Shown piece after piece: positions 27,434-36,297 of a DNA stretch of 64,000 bases. A program made the position numbers and the translations under genes. The notes below the pieces were generated by a model. The model worked only from the letters and a program-made list of their open reading frames with translations. It did not search any database and was not told the DNA's origin. Position 1 is the first letter of the stretch; every line of letters starts with the position of its first letter. This DNA is from Clostridiales bacterium UBA1728 (GTDB taxonomy: Bacteria; Bacillota; Clostridia; Oscillospirales; Oscillospiraceae), in assembly GCA_002315975.1 (NCBI GenBank), contig DCIK01000020.1:11071-75070 (forward strand), read 5' to 3'.

Positions 27434-28912
27434 TTATCTTCCGTACATCACGCACAGTCTCTTCAGCTTTGCGGCCAGCGCTGCACCGGCTTCGCCGGGG
27501 AGCAGACGCCAGCGCCAGTTGCCGAGGGTGGTACCGGGCTCATTCATGCGAGAGTCCTTCCCCAGCTCCAGCGCGTCCTGCATCTGGAAGATGAAGAGTG
27601 AGGCCACACTGCAAAGTCCTGCACGCAGCAGCGGCCAGAGCAGCGGTGCGTCTGTCTCCAGCCCCAGATACTCCCGGGCAAAATCCAGCTCGGCGGGATC
27701 GCCCTCCTCCAGCCACTGGGCAAGGGGGGCGTTGTCATGGGTGCCGGCGTAGCACACGCAATGTGCATCGTAGCTGTGGGGCAGGTAGGGCGAGGGCTCA
27801 TCGGGAGAGAAGGCGAACTCCAGCACCTTCATGCCCGGAAAGCCGGAGCTCTCCAGCAGCTCCTCCACGGCAGGGGTGGTGATGCCCAGATCCTCGGCGA
27901 TGATGGGGGTATCGTAAAACCAGCTGCCCAGCGTTCCCACCAGCGCCATGCCGGGACCCCTGACCCACGCGCCGGCCTTGGCGGTCTTCTCCCCGGCAGG
28001 CACGCTCCAGTAGCTCTCAAAGCCCCGGAAGTGGTCGATACGCAGGATGTCGCAGAGCCTTGATGCGCCGCCGAAGCGGCGAATCCACCAGTTGTAGCCG
28101 TCGGCAGCCATGGCCTCGTAATCGTAGAGGGGGTTGCCCCAGAGCTGACCGTCCTCGGAGAAATAGTCGGGGGGCACACCGGCCACGGCGGTGGGACGAG
28201 CCTCCTCGTCCATCTGAAAGAGGGAGGGCTGTGCCCACACATCGGCGCTGTCCAGCGCCACATAGATGGGCAGATCGCCGATGAGCTGTATGCCCTTTTC
28301 GCGCACATAGGCGCGGAAGCACTCATACTCCCGGAAAAACTCGTACTGCACAAAGGTGAAAAGCCGGATGTCCCCGGCAAGCTCCTGCCGATAGACCTCC
28401 AGCACAGCCTCCTCCCGGAGCCTTGCGCCCTCGTCGCTCCATTGCTGCCAGCTCACCATGTCGAAGTGCCGCTTGAGAGCCATGAAAAGGGCGTAGTCCG
28501 GCAGCCAGTCCCGGTTTTCCTCCTCGAAGGCGGAGATTTCCCCGCTGTACAGGCTCCATGCTCGGGGGGCGCAGAGCTCCAGCATCCGCCAGCGCTCCTT
28601 GTAGAGCTGCCCATAGTCCACGTAGCGGGCATCCCCGCCGAAGTCGAAGCCCCGCAGCTCCTCAGGCGTCAACAGACGGCGGCGCAGCAGCTCCTCAGGG
28701 TCGATATAGTAAGGATTCCCCGCAAAGGTGGAGAAGGGGGAGTAGGGGCTGTCGCCGTAGCCGGTGGGACCCAGCGGCAGCAGCTGCCAGTAGCTCTGTC
28801 CGGCAGCAGAGAGAAAGTCGGCGAAGTCCCGGGCACAGCGGCCCAGATTACCGATGCCGTAGGGAGAGGGCAGGGCGGAGATGGGCAGCAGGATACCGCT
28901 GCCGCGCTTCAT
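27434..28912 (-). CDS. malQ: 4-alpha-glucanotransferase (amylomaltase)
   Basis: 492 residues, GH77. Transfers glucan chains between maltodextrins. The start KRGSGILLPISALPSPYGIG is the family signature; catalytic residues lie in LRIDHFRGFESYW (nucleophile Asp), IIAEDLG (acid Glu) and GTHDNAPL (Asp). The ATG at 28912 overlaps the stop of the upstream lipoprotein gene by 4 bp (ATGA); an ATG at 28924 is also in frame. The arrangement suggests the lipoprotein may serve maltodextrin uptake, though no permeases are here. Confidence 0.96.
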   Translation of the reverse strand: MKRGSGILLPISALPSPYGIGNLGRCARDFADFLSAAGQSYWQLLPLGPTGYGDSPYSPFSTFAGNPYYIDPEELLRRRLLTPEELRGFDFGGDARYVDYGQLYKERWRMLELCAPRAWSLYSGEISAFEEENRDWLPDYALFMALKRHFDMVSWQQWSDEGARLREEAVLEVYRQELAGDIRLFTFVQYEFFREYECFRAYVREKGIQLIGDLPIYVALDSADVWAQPSLFQMDEEARPTAVAGVPPDYFSEDGQLWGNPLYDYEAMAADGYNWWIRRFGGASRLCDILRIDHFRGFESYWSVPAGEKTAKAGAWVRGPGMALVGTLGSWFYDTPIIAEDLGITTPAVEELLESSGFPGMKVLEFAFSPDEPSPYLPHSYDAHCVCYAGTHDNAPLAQWLEEGDPAELDFAREYLGLETDAPLLWPLLRAGLCSVASLFIFQMQDALELGKDSRMNEPGTTLGNWRWRLLPGEAGAALAAKLKRLCVMYGR

Positions 28913-30180
28913 TTTCCGTTCCATATATCCACCAGCGCCCAGACCATGACCTGCCAGCGCCAGACCACATTGTCGGGCGTGATGATGTGAATCTCCGTGA
29001 GGAACTTCCCGTTCCAGGCACTCAGATCGGGAACCTGCCGGTGGAGCCAGGGCACGGCGCTGCGTCCGGCGGCGTCATACGCGGCGTTCTTCGCCAGCAT
29101 GGGGTTGGCGCAGCTGAAGCCCTCGTAGGGCAGACCCTCGTACATCCCCGAGAGGATCGCTACGGCCTCGCTGTCGGAGAGACACCAGTAGAGGAAGTCC
29201 TCGGCGGCGTGCTGCCCGGCGGTATCGGCGGCGCAGATGGCGGCGTAGAGGGTAGCGTCAGTCACAAAGCCCTGCTCATCGTCCCTGGGCAGGAACATCC
29301 ACGCGGGAATGTAGTCCAGCTTGCTCAGGTCCATGCCCTTGGCGGACAGGGTGTCCAGCTCCCGACTGTCGATGAGGCAGAAGAGGGTGCTGCCCTCGGC
29401 GAATACGGAGAGTGCCTCGTCGGTGGTGACGGTGTTCACATCCTTGCCGGTTTTGGTGCCGAAGTCCAGCATTACGGTGAAGAGGTCCTTGTAGTGGGAG
29501 TCTCTGTAGTCACCCACATATTTGCCGGTGAAGCTGCCGCTCTCCTGCAGCTCGGCGTAGATGGGCTGGTCCAGAAGATAGAGACTCAGCTTGTCAAAGC
29601 CCTCCTCTGCAAGCGCCATAGGTGCCCAGCCGGAGAAGCCCAGCTCCTCCTTGCGGTCGTTGACGGAGGTGGAGAAGCGGCGGATGGCCTTAAAGCCGTC
29701 CAGCGTGTCCATGCTGTAGCCGGCCTTTTCCAGCAGCTCGGTGTTCACCGCAATGCCCACGGAGGCCAGCTCCAGCGGCAGACCCAGAATGCTGCCCTCA
29801 CTATTGCGATAGGCGTAGGAGGCCACGCTGAGCCGGGACGCGGCAGCGGTCTCGTCCAGCGCCATGGCGCGTTCGGCGAGACTGACCATGCTCTCGTAGT
29901 CCACGCAGAGCAGGGTGGCGCCGTCCATGCTCTCGCTGAGACTTACGCGGATGCCGCTGCGCTCGGCATACAGCTCGGCCAGGGCGCTCCAGCCCTCGCG
30001 CCCTTCGGCGGCGTAGATGCTCACGCTGCCCTCGGCGGCGGCATCGGCAGCCTTGGCCTCGGCCATGGGCTGGGGGGTGGCCTCCGCCGCGGGAGTCTCG
30101 GTCACTTCGGCGTCCCTGCCGCAGCCAATAAGACCGCAGAACAGGCTCAGAGCCAGAAAAATCGCAAAAAATCGTTTCAT
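28909..30180 (-). CDS. Extracellular solute-binding lipoprotein (family 1-like)
   Basis: 423 residues with signal peptide and lipobox LIGC (Cys20). After it comes a short Ala/Thr/Pro/Glu linker, then a binding-protein fold with AEGREGWSALAELYAERSGI at its start, as in family 1 sugar-binding proteins. Sequence similarity judged by eye is weak, so the class is tentative. I prefer ATG 30180 because the GGAG lies 12 nt upstream; ATG 30192 would leave no spacing. Translationally coupled to malQ, pointing to a sugar ligand. Confidence 0.75.
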   Translation of the reverse strand: MKRFFAIFLALSLFCGLIGCGRDAEVTETPAAEATPQPMAEAKAADAAAEGSVSIYAAEGREGWSALAELYAERSGIRVSLSESMDGATLLCVDYESMVSLAERAMALDETAAASRLSVASYAYRNSEGSILGLPLELASVGIAVNTELLEKAGYSMDTLDGFKAIRRFSTSVNDRKEELGFSGWAPMALAEEGFDKLSLYLLDQPIYAELQESGSFTGKYVGDYRDSHYKDLFTVMLDFGTKTGKDVNTVTTDEALSVFAEGSTLFCLIDSRELDTLSAKGMDLSKLDYIPAWMFLPRDDEQGFVTDATLYAAICAADTAGQHAAEDFLYWCLSDSEAVAILSGMYEGLPYEGFSCANPMLAKNAAYDAAGRSAVPWLHRQVPDLSAWNGKFLTEIHIITPDNVVWRWQVMVWALVDIWNGK

Positions 30181-30214
30181 AAAAGAAGTCATCTCCGGAA
30201 ATAATATCCCATAT

Positions 30215-30243
30215 ATTTAATAATATTTCCCCCGGAAAGTCAA
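30215..30243 (-). promoter_or_regulatory. Possible promoter of the lipoprotein-malQ operon
   Basis: Minus strand: TTGACT (30243-30238), 17-bp spacer, TTAAAT (30220-30215), in an AT-rich stretch 35-60 bp before the start codon. Moderate match. Confidence 0.5.
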
Positions 30244-30267
30244 GGAACAATCCAAAATGACACATTT

Positions 30268-30315
30268 GGGGACGGTTCTCAAAAGCACCAAATGACACAA
30301 ATGAGAACCGTCCCC
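30268..30315. repeat. GGGGACGGTTCT palindrome, copy C
   Basis: GGGGACGGTTCTCA at left, TGAGAACCGTCCCC at right, with a loop holding CACCAAATGACACAA. It lies between the divergent lipoprotein and spoIVB genes. Confidence 0.85.
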
Positions 30316-30358
30316 AATTGTGTCACTATTATTTCCCATAACAGGTTTTCTTTTTCTC

Positions 30359-30386
30359 GTTTACTCCCGCCTCTGCGACTCATACT
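30359..30386 (+). promoter_or_regulatory. Possible forespore (sigma-G/F-like) promoter of spoIVB
   Basis: GTTTA (30359-30363), 17-bp spacer, CATACT (30381-30386). It resembles the G-x-A-T-A and CATA-x-TA elements of forespore sigma factors, which drive spoIVB in Bacillus. No sigma-A promoter was seen here. Short and degenerate, so tentative. Confidence 0.4.
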
Positions 30387-30419
30387 GAAAAAGCGCGAAA
30401 GCGGAGGAGGGATGAAAAA

Positions 30420-31412
30420 ATGAGAAAGCAATTGGTTGTGGGCTGCCTCTGTGCATTGCTGCTGCGGGCGCTGACACCGTCAGCGCTGGCGCTGGGGCCG
30501 GGAGACGTGCTCACGGGTGTGGGACAGGTAGTGGCTATTGAGCTGGAGACCGACGGGGTCATCGTGGCGGGCTTTGCCCCGGTAGATACCGAAAACGGCA
30601 GCGTCAGTCCCGCGGCGGCGGCAGGGCTGCAGCCGGGAGACCAGATCGTGGCTCTCAACGGCGCGGAGGTTCACGATGATGAGAGTCTGCTCTCGGCGCT
30701 CTCCGAGAGCGAGGGCAGCGTTACGCTCTCCATTGAGCGTTCCGGCAGCGAGAGTATGGTCAGTCTGACCCCTGCGCTGGGCAGAGACGGCAGAATGTAT
30801 CTGGGTCTGTGGCTCCGCGACGGCATCAGCGGCATCGGCACTGTGACCTTTCAGGACCCCGAAACCGGCGTGTACGGCGCTCTGGGCCACGGAGTGGGCA
30901 CAGAGAGCAGCGAAGCCCTCACCCCCATACGAGGGGGTGCCATCGGCGAGGCGGGCGTAGAGAGCGTCGTACCGGGTCAGAACGGCGCCACCGGCGAGCT
31001 GGTGGGAATGCCCGCCGGCGAGCTCATGGGCGATGTGCGGCAGAATACCCCGCTGGGCATCTTCGGCGTGGCGGAGAGCATGGAGGGGGAGCGCTACTGC
31101 GTGGCCGCCGAAAGCGAGATCACACTGGGCGCGGCGGAGATTCTCTGCACCGTGGAGGGGAACACACCCCAACGCTACAGCGTGGACATTACCCGCATCG
31201 CCTGCGGCGGCGAGGGGCGCTCGCTGAGTCTGAAGGTGACCGATGAGACGCTGCTGGCAAAAACCGGCGGCATCGTGCAGGGCATGAGCGGCAGTCCCAT
31301 TCTGCAAAACGGCAAAATTGTGGGTGCCGTTACCCATGTGCTGGTGGAGGACCCGAAGCGCGGCTACGGCATTACGCTGGAGAGTATGCTCAAAGCCTGC
31401 GACGCGGCGTAA
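30420..31412 (+). CDS. spoIVB: SpoIVB-type serine peptidase (S55) with PDZ domain
   Basis: 330 residues. An N-terminal membrane/secretion segment is followed by a PDZ domain (about 45-115, PAAAAGLQPGDQIVALNG) and the S55 protease domain. The catalytic triad can be placed as His157 (GALGHGV), Asp275 (KVTDETLL) and Ser290 (QGMSGSPIL); the 15-residue Asp-Ser spacing matches Bacillus. SpoIVB is made in the forespore and starts sigma-K activation by cleaving SpoIVFA. Its presence suggests the organism, or its recent ancestor, sporulates. AGGAGGGATGAAAAA ribosome site. Confidence 0.93.
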   Translation: MRKQLVVGCLCALLLRALTPSALALGPGDVLTGVGQVVAIELETDGVIVAGFAPVDTENGSVSPAAAAGLQPGDQIVALNGAEVHDDESLLSALSESEGSVTLSIERSGSESMVSLTPALGRDGRMYLGLWLRDGISGIGTVTFQDPETGVYGALGHGVGTESSEALTPIRGGAIGEAGVESVVPGQNGATGELVGMPAGELMGDVRQNTPLGIFGVAESMEGERYCVAAESEITLGAAEILCTVEGNTPQRYSVDITRIACGGEGRSLSLKVTDETLLAKTGGIVQGMSGSPILQNGKIVGAVTHVLVEDPKRGYGITLESMLKACDAA

Positions 31413-31426
31413 AAATTTCAGCTTTT

Positions 31427-31453
31427 GGGGGAAAGAATTTTTCACTTTCCCCC
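31427..31453 (+). terminator. Hairpin after spoIVB
   Basis: GGGGGAAAG, 9-nt loop, CTTTCCCCC. Strong stem; no long T-run follows. Likely separates spoIVB from the STAS gene, whose own promoter follows. Confidence 0.55.
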
Positions 31454-31462
31454 TCAGGGGAC

Positions 31463-31490
31463 TTGTTTTATTTGAAATTAATGTTATAAT
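31463..31490 (+). promoter_or_regulatory. Promoter of the STAS-domain gene
   Basis: TTGTTT (31463-31468), 16-bp spacer, TATAAT (31485-31490). Confidence 0.65.
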
Positions 31491-31526
31491 AAGAAAAAAT
31501 CGAAAGATACTCGGAGGAACTTACAT

Positions 31527-31826
31527 ATGCTGAATATTTCCAAGAAGTCCGACAACGGCATCGTGACCATGGCTCTCGAAGGCCGTCTGGATACCACCAC
31601 CGCTCCCCAGCTGGAAGCTGAGCTGAAGGAAGCCCTCTCCGATGCCACCGGCATCTGCTTCGACTTCGAAAAGCTCGAGTACATCTCCTCTGCCGGCCTG
31701 CGCGTGCTCCTGGCCGTACACAAGCAGATGAAGGCCAAGGGCGGCATGGAGCTCTGCCATGTGAACGAGGCCATCATGGAAGTGTTTGATGTGACCGGCT
31801 TCACCGACTTCCTGACCATCAAGTAA
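31527..31826 (+). CDS. Anti-sigma factor antagonist (STAS domain)
   Basis: 99 residues, one STAS domain: GRLDTTTAPQLEAELKEAL, then FEKLEYISSAGLRVLLAVHK with Ser55 at the usual phosphorylation site (SS-x-G). Such proteins bind an anti-sigma kinase when unphosphorylated and free the sigma factor. No cognate kinase or sigma gene is adjacent, unlike the spoIIA operon, so it is not called SpoIIAA. It has its own promoter and a CGGAGGAACTTACAT site. Confidence 0.85.
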   Translation: MLNISKKSDNGIVTMALEGRLDTTTAPQLEAELKEALSDATGICFDFEKLEYISSAGLRVLLAVHKQMKAKGGMELCHVNEAIMEVFDVTGFTDFLTIK

Positions 31827-31828
31827 GT

Positions 31829-31993
31829 TCGATTCGGATGCTTCGCATCCAAATCGAGAAGAGTTGCGGCTTCTTCGCGCACTCGCTACGCTTTCCACAC
31901 TCATACGCCGAGAAGTATTTTTGCGGGGGCAGAGCTCCCGCAAAAATTTTTTTATTTTTTTGCCGTCTGCGGACGGCAAACTCTGCGAGGCAT
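31829..31993 (+). repeat. Diverged relative of the four-hairpin element
   Basis: TCGATTCGGATG/CATCCAAATCGA hairpin, then TTTTTGCGGGGGCAGAGCTCCCGCAAAAA (H4-like loop GGCAGAGCTC) and GCCGTC/GACGGC, ending with the family tail CTCTGCGAGGC. The 43-nt core is replaced by unrelated sequence. Confidence 0.55.
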
Positions 31994-31997
31994 CTTT

Positions 31998-32693
31998 ATG
32001 GAAATTCACGGCATCCAGAAGCTCACATTGCTGGACTATCCCGGCCACACCGCCTGTACGGTGTTCACGGGCCGCTGCAACTATCGCTGCCCCTTCTGCC
32101 ACAACGCTACACTGGTGCTGCACCCTGCCGAACAGCCCGCGCTGGAGCCGGAGGAGCTCTTTTCTCTGCTCCGCAAGCGCAGGGGTCTTTTAGACGGCGT
32201 CTGCATCACCGGCGGCGAGCCCACCCTCCAGAAAGACCTGCCGTGGCTCTGCGAGGAGATCAAAGCTCTGGGCTTTGATGTGAAGCTGGACACCAACGGC
32301 AGCAATCCCGCCATGCTGGCCTCTCTGCTGGAGCGCCGTCTGGTGGATTATGTGGCCATGGACATCAAGTCTTCCCTGAAAAAATACCCGCTGGTCTGCG
32401 GCGTGCCCAACTATGACACCGCCGCCGTGGAGGAGAGTGTAAAACTGTTAATGTCTGGAAATGTGTCCTATGAATTTCGCACGACGCTGGTTCGTGAGCT
32501 CCACGAAAAAGCGGACATGGAGGACATAGGCGCGTGGCTTAAAGGGGCAAAAGCGTATTTCCTTCAAGGCTTCCGGGACTCCGGCGACCTCATCGGCAGC
32601 GGCCTCTCCGCCCTGAGTCCGGAGGAGATGGAAGAGTATACCAATATTATTAGGCGTTACATCGAAAATGCGCATACACGCGGCGTGGAATAA
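31998..32693 (+). CDS. nrdG: Anaerobic ribonucleotide reductase activating enzyme (radical SAM)
   Basis: 231 residues. The radical-SAM cluster motif is CNYRCPFC (C27, C31, C34), followed by GGEPTLQKDLP and KLDTNGSNP. Uses a 4Fe-4S cluster and S-adenosylmethionine to place the glycyl radical on NrdD. It lies 200 bp upstream of nrdD on the same strand, with a terminator-like hairpin and a possible new promoter between them. Confidence 0.92.
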   Translation: MEIHGIQKLTLLDYPGHTACTVFTGRCNYRCPFCHNATLVLHPAEQPALEPEELFSLLRKRRGLLDGVCITGGEPTLQKDLPWLCEEIKALGFDVKLDTNGSNPAMLASLLERRLVDYVAMDIKSSLKKYPLVCGVPNYDTAAVEESVKLLMSGNVSYEFRTTLVRELHEKADMEDIGAWLKGAKAYFLQGFRDSGDLIGSGLSALSPEEMEEYTNIIRRYIENAHTRGVE

Positions 32694-32753
32694 GTCAAGT
32701 CATATAAATCACAAAATTTCGCCTGTATTTTGTGCTAATTCGGCGAAAAATAT

Positions 32754-32788
32754 AAAAAAGCGCACCATATATTGACGGTGCGCTTTTT
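32754..32788. terminator. Terminator between nrdG and nrdD
   Basis: AAAAAAGCGCACC, loop, GGTGCGCTTTTT. A strong stem with T-run on the plus strand and A-run upstream (two-way). It separates nrdG from nrdD. Confidence 0.8.
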
Positions 32789-32842
32789 CTATGCTAACAT
32801 ATGGGAGCCTTAGAGAAACGATAATAAAAAGTATCAATCCGG

Positions 32843-32871
32843 TTAAAAAATATTCACGGGCTTTACATAAT
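32843..32871 (+). promoter_or_regulatory. Possible promoter of nrdD
   Basis: TTAAAA (32843-32848), 17-bp spacer, CATAAT (32866-32871). Weak -35. No clear NrdR box was found. Confidence 0.4.
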
Positions 32872-32905
32872 ATTTTGCGAATCGGACATGACAGGGGAGA
32901 ATCGT

Positions 32906-35284
32906 ATGTATAAAGTCAAAAAAAGAGACGGCCGCATTGTAGCTTTTGAAATCAATAAAATTTCCGAGGCCATGAAAAAGGCCTTTGACGCCACCTCCAC
33001 CCAATACACCCAGGACATCATCGACTTTCTGGCCCTGAAGGTAACGGCAAACTTTCAGGATAAGATCGCGGACGGTGTCATTGCCATTGAAGACATTCAG
33101 GACAGCGTGGAGGCCGTTCTGTCCCGGGGCGGCTACGAGGGCGTGGCCAAGTCCTACATCCTCTACCGGCAGCAGCACGAGAAGCTGCGCAATGTCAGCG
33201 AGACCATGCTGGACTACAAGGCCACCGTGGACAACTACCTGAAGATCAACGACTGGCGCGTGAAGGAGAACAGCACCGTCACCTACAGTGTGGGCGGTCT
33301 GATTCTCTCCAACTCCGGCGCCATCACCGCCAACTACTGGCTCAGCGAGGTCTATGACAAGGAGATCGCCGATGCCCATGCCAACTGCGATCTGCACCTG
33401 CACGATCTGAGTATGCTCACGGGCTACTGCGCCGGCTGGTCTCTGCGCCAGCTCATTCAGGAGGGTCTGGGCGGCGTCACCGGCAAGATCACCTCCAAGC
33501 CCGCCAGCCACCTCATCACCCTCTGCAACCAGATGGTAAACTTCCTGGGCATCATGCAGAACGAGTGGGCCGGCGCGCAGGCCTTCTCCAGCTTCGATAC
33601 CTATCTCGCTCCCTTTGTGCGGGTGGATAATCTGAGCTACAAGGAAGTCAAGCAGGCGGTGCAGGCCTTCATCTTCGGCGTGAACACGCCCTCCCGCTGG
33701 GGCACGCAGGCTCCCTTCTCCAACATCACCCTCGACTGGACTGTGCCCAACGACATGAAGGACCTGCCCTGCATCGTGGGCGGCAAGGAGCTGGACTTCA
33801 CCTACGGCGAGTGCCAGGAGGAGATGAATCTGGTCAACCGCGCCTTCATCGAGTGCATGATCGAGGGTGATGCCAACGGCCGCGGCTTCCAGTACCCCAT
33901 CCCCACCTACTCCATCACCCGCGACTTCGACTGGAGCGACACGCTCAATAACCGGCTCCTCTTCGAGATGACAGCCAAGTACGGCACGCCCTATTTCTCC
34001 AACTACATCAACTCCGACATGGAGCCCAGCGATGTGCGCAGTATGTGCTGCCGCCTGCGTCTGGACCTCCGGGAGCTGCGCAAGAAGTCCGGCGGCTTCT
34101 TCGGCAGCGGCGAGAGCACCGGCAGCGTGGGCGTGGTCACGCTGAATATGCCCCGTCTGGCCTACCTGAGCAAGAGCGAGGACGAGTTCTTCAAGCGTCT
34201 GGACAGGCTCATGGACATCGCTGCCCGCTCCCTGAAGATCAAGCGCGATGTTATCACCAAGCTGCTGGATGCGGGACTCTACCCCTACACCAAGCGCTAT
34301 CTGGGCACCTTCGCCAACCACTTCAGCACCATCGGTCTGGTGGGCATGAACGAGGCCTGCCTGAACGCCGACTGGATCGGCAAGGACATGACCTCTGACG
34401 AGGCGCAGAAGTTCACCATCAAGACCCTGAACCATATGCGCGAGCGTCTCAGCGACTATCAGGAGAAGTACGGCGACCTCTACAATCTGGAGGCTACCCC
34501 CGCCGAGTCCACCTCCTACCGTCTGGCCAAGCACGACAAGGCCCGCTATCCCGACATCATCACCGCCAACATGGACGGCACTCCCTACTATACCAACAGC
34601 TCCCACCTGCCTGTGGGCTACACTGAGGATATCTTCTCCGCTCTGGACATTCAGGACGAGCTCCAGACCCTCTACACCTCCGGCACCGTCTTCCACGCCT
34701 TCCTTGGCGAAAAGCTCCCCGACTGGAAGGCTGCCGCCAATCTGGTGCGGAAGATTGCCGAGAACTACAAGCTGCCCTACTACACCATGAGCCCCACCTA
34801 CTCCGTCTGCGCCGAGCACGGCTATCTGGTGGGCGAGCAGTATACCTGCCCCCGCTGCGGCAGGAAGACCGAGGTCTATTCCCGCATCACCGGCTATTAC
34901 CGCCCCGTCCAGAACTGGAACGACGGCAAGGCGCAGGAGTTCAGGGACAGGGTGGAGTATAACATCGGCACCTCCCGCTTCGTGCCCAGAACCGAGACCG
35001 CCAGAGCCACCGCCGAGGCCGAGGTGAAGGCTGCCCCCGCTGCGGAGGCAAAGCCTGCTCAGGCCATCCTCTTCGCCCGCGTCACCTGCCCCAACTGCCG
35101 TGTGGCCGAGAGCCTCATGGACAAGGCCGGGTTCAGGTATGAAAAGCTCATCGCCGAGGAGCACCCCGAGCTCTGCGCCGACTACGGCATCACCGGCGCC
35201 CCCACGCTGGTGCTGGTCAACGCCAACGGGTTTGAAAAATATTACGGCGTCAGCGAGATTAAGAGGGTTGTGAAGGACGCGTAA
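32906..35284 (+). CDS. nrdD: Anaerobic (class III) ribonucleotide reductase with C-terminal glutaredoxin-like domain
   Basis: 792 residues. An ATP-cone starts at MYKVKKRDGRIVAFEINKIS; then the GRE barrel, with a zinc ribbon CAEHGYLVGEQYTCPRCGRK and the glycyl-radical segment RITGYYRPVQNWNDGK. Reduces NTPs to dNTPs without oxygen. After a linker of Ala/Glu/Lys repeats (ARATAEAEVKAAPAAEAKPA) an extra domain (about 718-792) carries a CPNC redox pair and a GAPTLVLVNANG cis-Pro motif, a glutaredoxin/thioredoxin-like fold. The ATG at 32906 follows GGGGAGAATCGT; ATG 32888 is less well placed. Confidence 0.94.
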   Translation: MYKVKKRDGRIVAFEINKISEAMKKAFDATSTQYTQDIIDFLALKVTANFQDKIADGVIAIEDIQDSVEAVLSRGGYEGVAKSYILYRQQHEKLRNVSETMLDYKATVDNYLKINDWRVKENSTVTYSVGGLILSNSGAITANYWLSEVYDKEIADAHANCDLHLHDLSMLTGYCAGWSLRQLIQEGLGGVTGKITSKPASHLITLCNQMVNFLGIMQNEWAGAQAFSSFDTYLAPFVRVDNLSYKEVKQAVQAFIFGVNTPSRWGTQAPFSNITLDWTVPNDMKDLPCIVGGKELDFTYGECQEEMNLVNRAFIECMIEGDANGRGFQYPIPTYSITRDFDWSDTLNNRLLFEMTAKYGTPYFSNYINSDMEPSDVRSMCCRLRLDLRELRKKSGGFFGSGESTGSVGVVTLNMPRLAYLSKSEDEFFKRLDRLMDIAARSLKIKRDVITKLLDAGLYPYTKRYLGTFANHFSTIGLVGMNEACLNADWIGKDMTSDEAQKFTIKTLNHMRERLSDYQEKYGDLYNLEATPAESTSYRLAKHDKARYPDIITANMDGTPYYTNSSHLPVGYTEDIFSALDIQDELQTLYTSGTVFHAFLGEKLPDWKAAANLVRKIAENYKLPYYTMSPTYSVCAEHGYLVGEQYTCPRCGRKTEVYSRITGYYRPVQNWNDGKAQEFRDRVEYNIGTSRFVPRTETARATAEAEVKAAPAAEAKPAQAILFARVTCPNCRVAESLMDKAGFRYEKLIAEEHPELCADYGITGAPTLVLVNANGFEKYYGVSEIKRVVKDA

Positions 35285-35300
35285 TATTCGGGGAACAGAG

Positions 35301-36056
35301 ATGGAAACATACCTCGTTTATTTTGATGAAACCGGAGATGACGGAAGTACTACAGCGTCCAGTGAATATTTTATTTTAACCAGCCTTTGTATGAACGCAA
35401 GCCTTTGGACAGAGAACCACAAAATAATCCAGAAATACAGGCTGAGCCTAAAAGAACAATTTGGCTTTCATGTATCAGAGGAACTTCACACAAAAAATCT
35501 TCTGACGGATAAAGAGCCATACCGAAAATACGCATGGACTGCGGAAGAGAAGCGGGAAATTATCAGGACGGTTGTTTCTTGTCTGCGCGAGTTAAAAATA
35601 AAAATCGGGAATGTGATTGTTGACAAGACCCGAATCACAGATTGCGAATACAGGGTACTTGAAAGCGCATTGGAAAAAAGCGTGCAAATCCTTGAAGACG
35701 ACTGTCAGGGCGAGTGGCAGTATCTCATGATCACGGACAAGGGGCGGATTGCGCCTATGAGGAAAATTGTCAGAGCCATGAGGGAAGACAATGGCAGCCC
35801 ACTACACATGGTTGAGGATATGCTGGAAAAAGAATCCGATGAGTCATATTTTATCCAAATGTGCGATTTTGTATCCTGTTTTGTCCATCTATACTATAAA
35901 ACAAAGGATAAAAAAGAAGACCTCCCCAATCGTGTTGAGAAGGTTATCGATGTTGACTTTGTAGAGTGGGTGATGGGTGAGCTGAAAACCGGCGGCATTT
36001 TGAATCTGAGTACCGGCAAAAATGATCCATATGGTCTGATAATTATCCCGGAATAA
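35301..36056 (+). CDS. DUF3800 domain protein
   Basis: 251 residues. Opens with YLVYFDETGDDG, the DUF3800 signature acid cluster, then HTKNLLTDKE and, near the end, FIQMCDFVSCFVHLYYKTKD, which has the family's second Asp. The fold is thought to be RNase H-like; function unknown. The gene is far more AT-rich than its neighbours and lies 16 bp after nrdD with no link to it, so it is probably an acquired gene. It may belong to a defence or mobile context, but nothing adjacent supports this. Confidence 0.75.
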   Translation: METYLVYFDETGDDGSTTASSEYFILTSLCMNASLWTENHKIIQKYRLSLKEQFGFHVSEELHTKNLLTDKEPYRKYAWTAEEKREIIRTVVSCLRELKIKIGNVIVDKTRITDCEYRVLESALEKSVQILEDDCQGEWQYLMITDKGRIAPMRKIVRAMREDNGSPLHMVEDMLEKESDESYFIQMCDFVSCFVHLYYKTKDKKEDLPNRVEKVIDVDFVEWVMGELKTGGILNLSTGKNDPYGLIIIPE

Positions 36057-36213
36057 AAAAGCACCACCTACGGAGCATTCGCCCCCTCAGTGGTTCGAGT
36101 GTATTTTAACCTATCTGGCGGCAAAAGTCAATAGGAAATCATTGGAAAATCACAACTGAAGGCGTAAAAGGACTGCTCTTGATCCTCAATTGAGAATCAA
36201 GGGCAGTCTTTAA

Positions 36214-36297
36214 TTATTCCTCTTCATCATCAATGGGATATTCGTTCAGCTCCGGGAAGTCCAGAAAAGTGACAACAGGAACCGCCCCTACTGTCAT
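36214..36297 (-). pseudogene. Possible gene remnant, 27 codons
   Basis: Minus-strand frame reading MTVGAVPVVTFLDFPELNEY followed by PIDDEEE and a stop. The acidic end resembles a natural protein C-terminus, and the frame is followed by a strong palindrome, as at a gene end. There is no clear ribosome site. It may be the tail of a gene whose front was lost to repeats. No family recognised. Confidence 0.25.

Noticed and set aside
27434..30180. Complete maltodextrin uptake operon
   Set aside because: Only a binding lipoprotein and malQ are present; there are no permease or ATPase genes here.
32754..32788. NrdR box before nrdD
   Set aside because: The CCATATATTG string lies in a terminator loop and lacks the paired ACACTATAT-type half-sites at the usual spacing.
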